Of a stretch of 64,000 bases of DNA, positions 56,294 to 64,000 are shown in pieces. The DNA is taken from positions 496,001 to 560,000 of the forward strand of contig CAWEGO010000001.1 of assembly GCA_963808725.1 (NCBI GenBank). The letters run 5' to 3'. Each line of letters begins with the position of its first letter. The first letter of the stretch is position 1. A program made the position numbers and the translations under genes. Source of the DNA: JAHFUA01 sp963808725. Lineage in GTDB: Bacteria; Acidobacteriota; Terriglobia; Terriglobales; Acidobacteriaceae. The notes below the pieces were generated by a model. The model was not told the origin of the DNA, made no database searches, and saw only the letters and a list, made by a program, of their open reading frames with translations.

Positions 56294-59200
56294 ATGCCAG
56301 GGTTCTCAATCCGCAACCCGTACTTCATTATTGTCGCCTGCCTGGTCATTCTGGTCATCGGTGTGACGAGCCTGACGCGGATGCCGGTGGACTTGTTTCC
56401 ACCCATCAATTTGCCGGAAGTAGTGGTGGCTACTTTCTATTCAGGAATGCCGCCGGAGGATATTGAGGCCGACATCACCGACCCCTTGGAGCGCTTCTTC
56501 ACCCTGGCCAACGGCGTTGACCACATGGAATCCCGTTCGATGCTGGGAGTGAGTATTATCCGGGTGTATTTTCAGCCGGGAACCAACCCCGACGCCGATG
56601 TGACCCAGCTTTCGAATTTGGCGTTGGCGGACCTGAAGCGTCTTCCCCCGGGCACCCTGCCGCCGGTGGTGCTCAAGTTCGACGCTTCCAGCCTGCCGGT
56701 AGCGCTGGTCACGGTTAAAGGCGAGGGCCTTAATGAAACGCAGCTCTTTGATTACGCGCGGTTCCAGATCCGGAACCAGATCGCAGTTGTACCGGGGGCG
56801 GAAATTCCTCCTCCCTTCGGTGGCAAGTACCGCCAAATCATGGTCTATGTTGACCCCTACAAACTGCTTTCGCGCCAGCTAAGCCTGATGGACGTGGTGA
56901 AAGCGGTCAACAACTCCAATCTGATTCTTCCGGCCGGCGACGTGAAGATGGGTCCGTACGACTACTACGTTTATTCCAACAGCTTAGTCGATAACATGGA
57001 TGAGTTGGGCAATGTGCCCGTGAAGACCAGCGGCACCTCCTGGGTAACCGTCAACGACATAGGCAAAGCGGAAGACGCGAATCAGATTCAATACAACATG
57101 GTGCGCATTGACGGCCAGCGGTCCTGTTACATCCCCATCATGAAACAGGGAGGCGATACCAACACCATCGCGGTCGTCGACGGCGTCCGCAAGTTGATCC
57201 GGCACCTTTACGACATTCCCAAGCAGATGGTCACCAATGTCGTCTTCGATCAGTCGGTGTATGTCAAGGAAGCGATCCGCACCGTGCTGCACGAAGGCTT
57301 TCTGGGATTGATTCTGACCAGTATCATGATCCTGGTTTTCCTGGGGAGTTTCCGTGCAACTTCCGCCGTCCTGCTTTCTATTCCCCTCTCCGCGCTGACC
57401 GCCTTCGTCGTGCTGGCCCTGATGGGCTCCACTGTGAACACCATGATCCTGGCCGGAATGGCGCTGGCCTTTTCGCGCGTGATCGATAACTCCGTTATCT
57501 CGCTGGAGAACATCTATCGCCACCTGGAAATGGGCGCCGAGGCCATGGTGGCCGCGGAAAGAGGTGGGGCGGAGGTGAACCTCGCGGTGTTGGCCGCCAC
57601 GCTGGTGGACGTGGTTGATTTCTTTCCCGTGGTCTTTCTTTATGGCGTAGCTAAGTTTCTTTTCACAGCGTTGGCGCTGGCCTTTTCTCTGTCGTTGTTG
57701 GCTTCCTTTGTAGTCGCCATGACGGTGATTCCTCTGTTCTGCTCGCGCTTCCTCAAAACTGTGCCCCACGCCGCGGCGCATAAGCATGAGGAGTATGAGG
57801 TTGAACCGATCTTGGCGGCAAAGCACTCGTGGTGGGACCGGTTCAACGCCGGCTTCAATCGGAGGTTCAACAAGCTCCTGGATTATTACGAATATTGGGT
57901 GCGGCGTGCCGTGAAGCGGCCCGGTTGGACGGTGCTGGCTTTGGCTGGCGTTTTCCTGGCGAGCTTCGCGATCTATCCTTTGCTCGGATTGGCGTTCTTT
58001 CCGCGCACCGACGCCGGCCAATTCACCATCAACATGAAGGTGCCCACCGGAACCCGCCTCGAAGTAACGGAACAGTATGTTGCCAAGGTGGAGGACCTGA
58101 TCCGGCAGACCGTGCAGCCTAAGGACCTCAAGCGGATCGTCGCCAACATCGGCGTGGTTCCAGACTTTTCCTCGCTGTACACCACCAACGCGGGACCGTA
58201 CACCGCGACCGTCCAGGTGGCCTTGAACGAACCTCATAAGCTGAGCAGCTTCGAATACATGGACCGAGTGAAGGCGGGGATGGCGAAGCAGCACCCTGAT
58301 ATCCGCACGTTCTTTTCCAGTGGGTCGATGGTGGACGCCATCCTGAATATGGGCATGCCCGCGCCCATCGATGTCCAGGTGAGCAGCCCGGACCTCGGGC
58401 AGATCTATGGAATCGCCCAGAATCTGGCGACTCGCTTCCGCGAAGTGCCCGGCGTCGGCCAGGTCTATATCCCTCAGGATATGAACTATCCGGCCTTGCG
58501 GCTGGATGTGGACCGGGTGCACGCGGGCGAATTAGGACTGACGCAGAAGGACGTGGTGGATAACGTAATCACGGCCCTCAATTCCAATTACATGATTGCG
58601 CCGAATTACTGGGTCGATCGCAAAACCGGTAACGACTATTACCTCACGGTGCAATTTTTCGAAAAAGGCAACGCTGCCATTCACAACACGGTTGACCTGG
58701 GACAGATTCCTTTACGCGATCCCGACGGGAGTGGCTCATTGGCTTGTGGCCCGACGTCCACGGCAGCAAAATGGGCGTGCGGAGACATGGGAAGGCCGAT
58801 CACCGTCCTCAACAATGTTGTGAAAGTGAAGCAGGTTCAGACGCCGACTGAAGTCGACCACTATCAGATTCAACGCGCCGTCGACCTCTACGTCACCCCC
58901 AAAGGAGAAGACCTTGGGCGGGTGACGAACTCCATTCAGGAGATTCTCGCCCACACCAATGTTCCGGGAAACGTGCGCGTGAACCTGCGGGGCATGGTGC
59001 AGGGCATGAACGCGTCCTTCAAGAGCTTTGCGCTGGGCTTCACGATCTCGTTCATCCTTCTGTTCCTGATTTTGACCGCTCAATTCAAGTCGTTCGTGGA
59101 TCCGTTCTTGATCATGCTGGCCATCCCTATGGGATTTGTGGGGGTGCTGCTGATCTTGCCGCTCACTCATACCACCTTAAATGTCATGTCGCTGATGGGC

Positions 59201-59551
59201 GTGCTGATGTTGGTGGGCATCGCGGACTCGAACAGCATCCTGATCGTGGATTTTGCCCACAATTTGGAAAAGCAAGGATTGTCGCCCGCGGATGCGGTCA
59301 TTACCGCCTGCCGCGTGCGCCTGCGTCCCATCCTGATGACTTCTCTGGCCACCATTATCGGCATGATCCCGATGGCCTTGAAGCTGGGGACGGGAGCGGA
59401 GCAATACACCCCCATGGCGCGCGCCATTATTGGCGGCCTCACGTCCTCGGTGGTCCTGACTATTTTCATCGTACCGGCGGCTTATCTGCTGGTTTACGGG
59501 CGCAAGCAGAAGAACGCTGCAATGGCAGCTCCGGAAGCGACGGAAGGATAG
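56294..59551 (+). CDS. RND efflux pump inner-membrane subunit (HAE1-like)
   Basis: 1,085 residues with the usual twelve membrane segments and two large periplasmic loops. Conserved features: 'MPVDLFPPINLPEVVVATFY' near the N-terminus; 'ALAFSRVIDNSVISLENIYR' in segment 4, where the usual G-x-x-x-D-D/N proton-relay Asp aligns with VIDN; and the second-half counterpart 'LMLVGIADSNSILIVDFAHN'. Late segment 'RLRPILMTSLATIIGMIPMA' is typical. It exports drugs or lipophilic compounds by proton antiport. Adaptor upstream, TolC downstream. Confidence 0.93.
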   Translation: MPGFSIRNPYFIIVACLVILVIGVTSLTRMPVDLFPPINLPEVVVATFYSGMPPEDIEADITDPLERFFTLANGVDHMESRSMLGVSIIRVYFQPGTNPDADVTQLSNLALADLKRLPPGTLPPVVLKFDASSLPVALVTVKGEGLNETQLFDYARFQIRNQIAVVPGAEIPPPFGGKYRQIMVYVDPYKLLSRQLSLMDVVKAVNNSNLILPAGDVKMGPYDYYVYSNSLVDNMDELGNVPVKTSGTSWVTVNDIGKAEDANQIQYNMVRIDGQRSCYIPIMKQGGDTNTIAVVDGVRKLIRHLYDIPKQMVTNVVFDQSVYVKEAIRTVLHEGFLGLILTSIMILVFLGSFRATSAVLLSIPLSALTAFVVLALMGSTVNTMILAGMALAFSRVIDNSVISLENIYRHLEMGAEAMVAAERGGAEVNLAVLAATLVDVVDFFPVVFLYGVAKFLFTALALAFSLSLLASFVVAMTVIPLFCSRFLKTVPHAAAHKHEEYEVEPILAAKHSWWDRFNAGFNRRFNKLLDYYEYWVRRAVKRPGWTVLALAGVFLASFAIYPLLGLAFFPRTDAGQFTINMKVPTGTRLEVTEQYVAKVEDLIRQTVQPKDLKRIVANIGVVPDFSSLYTTNAGPYTATVQVALNEPHKLSSFEYMDRVKAGMAKQHPDIRTFFSSGSMVDAILNMGMPAPIDVQVSSPDLGQIYGIAQNLATRFREVPGVGQVYIPQDMNYPALRLDVDRVHAGELGLTQKDVVDNVITALNSNYMIAPNYWVDRKTGNDYYLTVQFFEKGNAAIHNTVDLGQIPLRDPDGSGSLACGPTSTAAKWACGDMGRPITVLNNVVKVKQVQTPTEVDHYQIQRAVDLYVTPKGEDLGRVTNSIQEILAHTNVPGNVRVNLRGMVQGMNASFKSFALGFTISFILLFLILTAQFKSFVDPFLIMLAIPMGFVGVLLILPLTHTTLNVMSLMGVLMLVGIADSNSILIVDFAHNLEKQGLSPADAVITACRVRLRPILMTSLATIIGMIPMALKLGTGAEQYTPMARAIIGGLTSSVVLTIFIVPAAYLLVYGRKQKNAAMAAPEATEG

Positions 59552-59595
59552 GGAGAGGATTGTGCGCGCGGGAATCGCGCCGTCTATGATTGCTG

Positions 59596-59901
59596 ATGCT
59601 CCCATTTAGCTTATACGCGATGGCGGGAGCCCTGACAGGAGTGCATCTTTATCTGCTGCTGGCGTTCACTGTCTACTCCCCAGCGGCCAACCGCTTGGAG
59701 TGGGCTGCTTTAGCGGGCTCTTTATGCCTGCTGGTGGCTGCCTGCGTCAGCCTGTTCAAACCACGTGCCGCCGCGCAAATCGCGCTCATTGCCTGCTTGT
59801 TGATCTGGGCCTTTTATGCACCAGCAACGGTGAGAACAGTTCAGACCACCGTTCTTAAGCACCGAGTGGCTAGGGAGCACTCCGTTCCCGGAAAGCATTG
59901 A
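59596..59901 (+). CDS. Small membrane protein in the RND operon
   Basis: 101 residues with three hydrophobic segments ('MAGALTGVHLYLLLAFTVY', 'AALAGSLCLLVAACVSL', 'IALIACLLIWAFYAP') and a basic tail. It begins 44 bases after the pump stop. An in-frame TTG at 59590 is an alternative start. No family recognised; it may be an accessory of the pump or unrelated. Confidence 0.55.
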   Translation: MLPFSLYAMAGALTGVHLYLLLAFTVYSPAANRLEWAALAGSLCLLVAACVSLFKPRAAAQIALIACLLIWAFYAPATVRTVQTTVLKHRVAREHSVPGKH

Positions 59902-59945
59902 TCTCAAGGTCCTCATCACTGTGAACTGGATGAAGAACAGAACTT

Positions 59946-60572
59946 ATGGATGGAATTCCGGGAACGGTTTACGGTTCAAGGGTGTTGACCTACTTCAGCC
60001 TGGCTTTTCTAGTATTGGCGACCGCGTATGCGGCAATTGTGAGTTTCAGGCACCGGCGGGACAGCGAAACGCCTACCTGGATTTTTCCGGGCCCCGCAAA
60101 ACGCTCTCTGCGGAGAGCAATCGGTGCCACTGGCATTGCCGTAACTGTTGGTTTGGTCTTATGGATTGCATTCGGTCTTCGGGGAGCGATTCGTCCTGCG
60201 TCACGTTTCATGATTCCGGAGGGTTACGTGGGTTGGGTCAAAGTTGAGTTCGGAGTGCCGGGCGCTCCGCCCTTGCCCAGGGAGGCTGGCCAGTACGTAG
60301 TGCATGTACCGCCCAGCGGAGTGGTGAAGACCTCGACCCAGGAGGAGTCAGGCCAGACAACAGATTCCTTCTATTACTACTCCAATGCCGGCAGTCGCGC
60401 GTTGCCGGATCGCGACTCGGGCGCGGCCAGCTTGATCTGGGGCCGGCTGCATAGCGAGGCCTTGGGCATCTCGGGCAAACACGTTTATCGAGAGTTTTTC
60501 GTGGGCACGGAGCAACAGTTCAAAGAACAAGCAAACCCGGGAAGTCATGCCGGGGCCAATTCGGCAAAGTGA
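59946..60572 (+). CDS. Membrane protein with DUF6843-like C-terminal domain
   Basis: 208 residues. Two membrane segments (about 15-33 and 57-78) precede a domain reading 'MIPEGYVGWVKVEFGVPGAP' then 'VVHVPPSGVVKTSTQEESG', 'SFYYYSNAGSRALP' and 'KHVYREFFVGTEQQFKEQ'. This resembles the DUF6843 proteins frequent in Acidobacteriota. Function unknown. It lies between the pump and tolC on the same strand. Confidence 0.62.
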   Translation: MDGIPGTVYGSRVLTYFSLAFLVLATAYAAIVSFRHRRDSETPTWIFPGPAKRSLRRAIGATGIAVTVGLVLWIAFGLRGAIRPASRFMIPEGYVGWVKVEFGVPGAPPLPREAGQYVVHVPPSGVVKTSTQEESGQTTDSFYYYSNAGSRALPDRDSGAASLIWGRLHSEALGISGKHVYREFFVGTEQQFKEQANPGSHAGANSAK

Positions 60573-60664
60573 GAAGTCTTCCGTTTGCCTTGGTCGCGAG
60601 CAACAGCCAGGTGAGCTCGGCCATCATTGGGAAGAAAACGGAAAGCGCTGAGGAGGCGGAACAA

Positions 60665-61972
60665 ATGACGCAGAAACACTGGTTGCTGCTCTCTGCCGCG
60701 GTCGTCCTGTCCGCGTGCGCCGCGGTGGCGCAAGCTCCTGCGCCCGCTCCGCAGAAGCTGACCCTCAAGCAAGCGGAAACCATCGCCATCACCAATCATC
60801 CGCAGATCCAGGCGGCAACGTTTATCGCGGCTGCGGCGAAAGAGGTGAACACCGAGGTCCGCTCCGCTTACTTTCCGCAAGTGTATGGCGCCGCGACTGG
60901 CGCGGACACGAACTCGGCGGGATCGCGTGTCGCGGCCGGAGACCTTACCAGTCCGCACGTGTATCAGAAATTCGCCGTCGGAACTGTTGTCAGCCAACTG
61001 ATCACCGATTTCGGGCGCACCCACGAGCTCAGCCGTTCCGCGGGATTGCGCACCAGCGCTGAGCAGGCGGGCGTGGTGGTCACGCGCGCCGACGTTTTGC
61101 TGGCCGTGGACCAGGCTTACTTCGGGACTTTGAAAGCGCAGGCTGTGCTTAGGGTTGCACAGCAAACGGTGCAGGAGCGGCAGACCGTCACCGACCGCGT
61201 GAACGCTCTCGCGCAGGCGAAGTTGAAATCCGGGCTCGACGTCAGCTTCGCCGAGGTGAGTCTCGGACAAGCCAAGCTGCTGTTGGTGCAGGCGCAGAAC
61301 GAAGTCAAGGCCGCCTATGCGGAGCTGACCCGGGCTCTGGGCTATTCCGATGAACGGGAGTACGAACTGGCCGAAGAGCCGCTGCCTCCGGTGGCTCCGC
61401 CCGAAGTCCTTCCCCTGGTTGCGGAAGCGTTTCGCGAGCGGCCCGAGCTGGCTCGTCAGCGGTTCCTGGTGCAGTCCGCACACGCCTTCGCGCTGGCGGA
61501 GCGGGATCTCTATTTCCCCACTATCAGCGGCCTCGGGGTAGCGGGAGCGGTTCCCGAGGGAGATGCTTCGGTGTTCCGCAGTACCTACGCCGCCGGCGGG
61601 GTTAATCTCAGCATCCCCATATTCAACGGCAAGCTGTTTACCGCGCGCTACGCCGAGGCCAATTTGCGCACTCAAGCTGAAGAGCAGCGGCTGCGTGATC
61701 TAGAGGATGTCATCGCGCGGGAAGTGCATGTCGCGTGGCTGGACGTGATTACCGCCTACCAGCGGCTCGATCTCACTACGCAGATTCTTGGGGAGGCCAA
61801 GCTAGCTCTCGACTTGGCAGATGCTCGCTACAAGCTGGGCTTGAGTTCGATTGTCGAACTGGAGCAGGCCCAGCTCAACGAGACATCGGCTGCCATTGAC
61901 CAGGCCAGCGCCCAGTACGACTGCTCGGCGCGAACGGCAGCGTTGAACTTTGCCATCGGCGTGCTGCGCTGA
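60665..61972 (+). CDS. TolC-family outer-membrane efflux protein
   Basis: 435 residues with a signal peptide ('LLLSAAVVLSACAAVAQA') and a GAGGAGG ribosome site. The TolC double repeat is visible as two long coiled-coil helices ('LTLKQAETIAITNHPQIQAA', and 'DARYKLGLSSIVELEQAQLN' in the second repeat), with 'VDQAYFGTLKAQAVLRVA' and 'LKSGLDVSFAEVSLGQAK' in the first. It forms the outer-membrane channel for the RND pump and adaptor encoded just upstream. Confidence 0.9.
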   Translation: MTQKHWLLLSAAVVLSACAAVAQAPAPAPQKLTLKQAETIAITNHPQIQAATFIAAAAKEVNTEVRSAYFPQVYGAATGADTNSAGSRVAAGDLTSPHVYQKFAVGTVVSQLITDFGRTHELSRSAGLRTSAEQAGVVVTRADVLLAVDQAYFGTLKAQAVLRVAQQTVQERQTVTDRVNALAQAKLKSGLDVSFAEVSLGQAKLLLVQAQNEVKAAYAELTRALGYSDEREYELAEEPLPPVAPPEVLPLVAEAFRERPELARQRFLVQSAHAFALAERDLYFPTISGLGVAGAVPEGDASVFRSTYAAGGVNLSIPIFNGKLFTARYAEANLRTQAEEQRLRDLEDVIAREVHVAWLDVITAYQRLDLTTQILGEAKLALDLADARYKLGLSSIVELEQAQLNETSAAIDQASAQYDCSARTAALNFAIGVLR

Positions 61973-62110
61973 TCCTCATCGTGCCGGCCGCGGGTGGAAG
62001 CAGCGCCATTACCGTCTAAGCTCCTTTGACGTTTCTTTACGAAGTCTTTACCCGCCTGCCCTGCAACGCTTGGTTAAAATAGGGTGCACTGGACCATGCT
62101 GGAGGTTGTT

Positions 62111-62764
62111 GTGCTAAAGCACTGGGCAATCGTGCTGGTAGTGTCGCTGGTTCCTGCGCTGGCAATGACGCAGGACAATCCGCCGAAACCCGCCGAGGGC
62201 CAGACCCAAGATCGTCCCAATCGGCCCTGGGCCGGCCACTTCCAGGGAGTGACGGGTACCATCACCGCCATCTCAGGCAATCAACTCTCTGTGAAAACCG
62301 CGGAGGGCAAGGCCGTGACCGTCAACCTGTCGGCCGACACCCAGTACCGCAAAGACCGGCAGCCGGCCGCGCTGGCGGACTTCAAAGTCGGTGACACGGT
62401 AACGGTGGCTGGCGCTCCCGCCGGAGAGAACGCCTGGAACGCACGCTTCGTCACCACGCGCTCGCTGGGCCGGCAGTATGGGGAGGGCCTGGGCAAGCTC
62501 TTTATCGCCGGCGAGATCAAGGCCATCGACGGCACCAGCCTGGCTATCTTGCGCGTCGATGGCCAGACTCAGACCATCCTGGTGGATGAGAACACCTCGT
62601 TTCGCAAGCAGAACCAGAGCGTTACGCTCGCCGATTTCAAGCCCGGCGATCAGGTGTTTGGCCGCGGTGAGGTCAAGAATGGGACCTTCGTTGCCGCCGT
62701 GCTGAATTGGGGTGTCCTCAAGCCGGTGGAACCTCGCCCCCAAGGCGCGCCCGACCGGCACTGA
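62111..62764 (+). CDS. Secreted protein with two OB/DUF5666-like repeats
   Basis: 217 residues. GTG 62111 follows GGAGG, and a signal peptide ends near 'LVPALAMTQD'. Two similar beta units follow: 'GTITAISGNQLSVKTAEGK...ADFKVGDTVTVAG' and 'GEIKAIDGTSLAILRVDGQ...LADFKPGDQVFGRG'. This is the DUF5666-like pattern seen in exported bacterial proteins. Function unknown. The TonB receptor gene begins 48 bases after the stop. Confidence 0.68.
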   Translation: MLKHWAIVLVVSLVPALAMTQDNPPKPAEGQTQDRPNRPWAGHFQGVTGTITAISGNQLSVKTAEGKAVTVNLSADTQYRKDRQPAALADFKVGDTVTVAGAPAGENAWNARFVTTRSLGRQYGEGLGKLFIAGEIKAIDGTSLAILRVDGQTQTILVDENTSFRKQNQSVTLADFKPGDQVFGRGEVKNGTFVAAVLNWGVLKPVEPRPQGAPDRH

Positions 62765-62812
62765 GGTCATCCGGATGCCAGGGAATTCGTCTCACTCTAA
62801 CAGCGCCCTTTG

Positions 62813-64000
62813 ATGTCCTCGACGCGAAATCCGCGCCTCAACAATGTCTGCATGATGGCCGCTGCCGTTGCGCTGGTGCTGGGCTGCGCTTCGGTGGCAG
62901 CGCAGACCTCGCCCGCGGCCGGCGGCGATATCAGCGGCGTCATCAAGTCTGGCAACATGCCTCTGCCCGGAGTCACGGTCTCCGCTGCCAACACCTTGAC
63001 CGGCCAGAAAACGGTCACGTCCACCGGGGATGACGGCAGCTACGCGCTGCACCTCACGGCCAACGGCCGCTACGTGGTGCGCGGGGAAATGGCCGCCTTC
63101 GCCGCCGCTACCCACGAAGTGGTGATCAATGCCGAACACCGCAGCGCGCGTGTGGACCTGGAGCTGGTGCTGCTCTCCCGCGCCCAGCAGCAGCAAGCCG
63201 CCGAGCGCCAGCAGCAGCGCGCGGCCGCGCCCAACCGCGGCTTCCAGAGCCTCTCGGTGATACAGTCGGAACTCGGCGCTGGCTCCGAAAACGGCGGGCT
63301 CAATGGCGGGGACCAAAGTTTGCCCCCCAGCCTTCAAGTGCCCGGCATGTCGGCGGAATCGGCGACAGAATCCGTTTCCATCACCGGCAACACCGCTAAT
63401 TCCGGATGGTCGGGCCTGAGCAGTGACGAACTCCGCCAGCGTGTGCAGGAGATGCGCGATCAGCCCGGCGGATTGTTTGCCGGCGGCCCCGGCGGCTTCG
63501 GCGGAGGGCCAGGCGGTGGTCGCGGTGGCTTCGGCGGTGGTGGAGGCGGTCCGTTCACGCTCGGCGGCGGCCGCGGTCGCTACAACTTTAATCAGCCGCA
63601 CGGATCGATTTACTATCGAATCGATGATTCCGTGCTGGACGCTTCCCCCTTCTCGCTGACCGGAGTTCCTCAGCCTAAGCCAGCCTACCAGCAGAACAAC
63701 TTCGGCGGCTCGCTCGGGGGACCTCTGAATATTCCCAAGAATCTGGAACGGCGGACAAAAGACCTTCTTCTTTGTCAACTACAACGGAGCGCGTTCCGAG
63801 AATCCGTATGACGCGTTCTCTACCGTGCCCACCAATGGCCAATTTCCTGGGACGACGGACGAGCGCGCCGGAATTTTTCCCAATGGGCTCAACGTCAGCA
63901 ACGACATTAATTCCATCTCCCAGCACTTGTTGCAGTACATTCCCGAACCCAACCTGCCGGGCACGGTCAAGAACTTCCACTTCATTACCACGGCGGTCAG
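62813..64000 (+). CDS. Oar-like TonB-dependent receptor, frameshifted and cut by window end
   Basis: A signal peptide ends near 'CASVAAQTSPAAGG', followed by a carboxypeptidase-regulatory-like beta-sandwich ('DISGVIKSGNMPLPGVTVSA', 'TSTGDDGSYALHLTANGRYV'). A Gln/Ala linker, a long glycine-rich stretch (about 225-250) and the plug-like 'GSIYYRIDDSVLDASPFSL' and 'NFGGSLGGPLNIPK' come next. One extra A at 63740-63741 then breaks the frame. The continuation 'IWNGGQKTFFFVNYNGARS' runs open to base 64000. Such receptors take up large polymers or act in adhesion; typical length is over 1,000 residues. Confidence 0.8.

Noticed and set aside
62047..62080. TTTACC and TAAAAT as promoter of the DUF5666-like gene
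   Set aside because: The hexamers are 22 bases apart, outside the sigma-70 range.

Overview
The window is about 62% GC bacterial chromosome, gene-dense on both strands. It most resembles a soil-type Acidobacteriota genome (inference). Supporting signs are an Oar-type TonB receptor with a glycine-rich loop, short dispersed palindromes of the 'gtcatcctgagcgag' type, several small proteins of the kind found in that phylum, and abundant lipid and polyphosphate storage genes. No tRNA, rRNA, CRISPR array, phage or insertion sequence was recognised.

Layout. 1-3.5 kb: end of an exopolysaccharide locus (WecG-type transferase end, Wzc-like tyrosine kinase, Wza-like export protein, terminator). 3.6-9.1 kb: polyphosphate block (CHAD protein, Ppx/GppA, SixA, PPK1). 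9.4-15.8 kb: mixed genes, including a deaminase, a deletion-damaged OsmC-family gene, an SDR, a lipocalin-like protein, an alpha/beta hydrolase and an outer-membrane barrel. 15.9-24.7 kb: lipid and PHA-granule genes (frameshifted acyl-CoA synthetase, UbiB/ABC1 kinase, lipase, phasin-like protein, PhaR with a matching operator, and a GMC oxidoreductase carrying several frameshifts).

25.1-40.7 kb is the most distinctive region: a seven-gene co-directional cluster. It holds a membrane EtfAB:quinone oxidoreductase (EMO/EtfD type), EtfB, EtfA, an acyl-CoA dehydrogenase, a roughly 3,041-residue PUFA-synthase-like megasynthase (KS-AT-KS-4xACP-KR-DH) and an Sfp-type phosphopantetheinyl transferase. 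All four carrier domains have Thr where the phosphopantetheine Ser normally sits. The megasynthase is split by one extra base. A convergent adhE-STAS-wax ester synthase operon follows (45.1 to 40.7 kb, minus strand).

45.6-54.9 kb: a STAS protein, a thioredoxin-like gene with an in-frame TGA at the redox-Cys position followed by a SECIS-like hairpin (candidate selenoprotein), an FGE-like protein, a YdiJ-like FAD/Fe-S oxidoreductase, an MBL hydrolase flanked by two related palindromic repeats, and a LigI-like hydrolase, AAHS-like transporter and RraA-like protein suggesting aromatic-acid catabolism. 55.0-64.0 kb: RND adaptor and pump, two small membrane or unknown proteins, TolC, a repeat-type secreted protein, and the start of an Oar-like TonB receptor that is frameshifted and cut by the window end.

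Single-base frameshifts interrupt several otherwise well-conserved genes (about 16948, 27963, 36026 and 63740, plus probably four in the GMC gene). The isolated ones may be sequence errors or recent mutations. The calls here rest on reading motifs by eye, and no database search was run.
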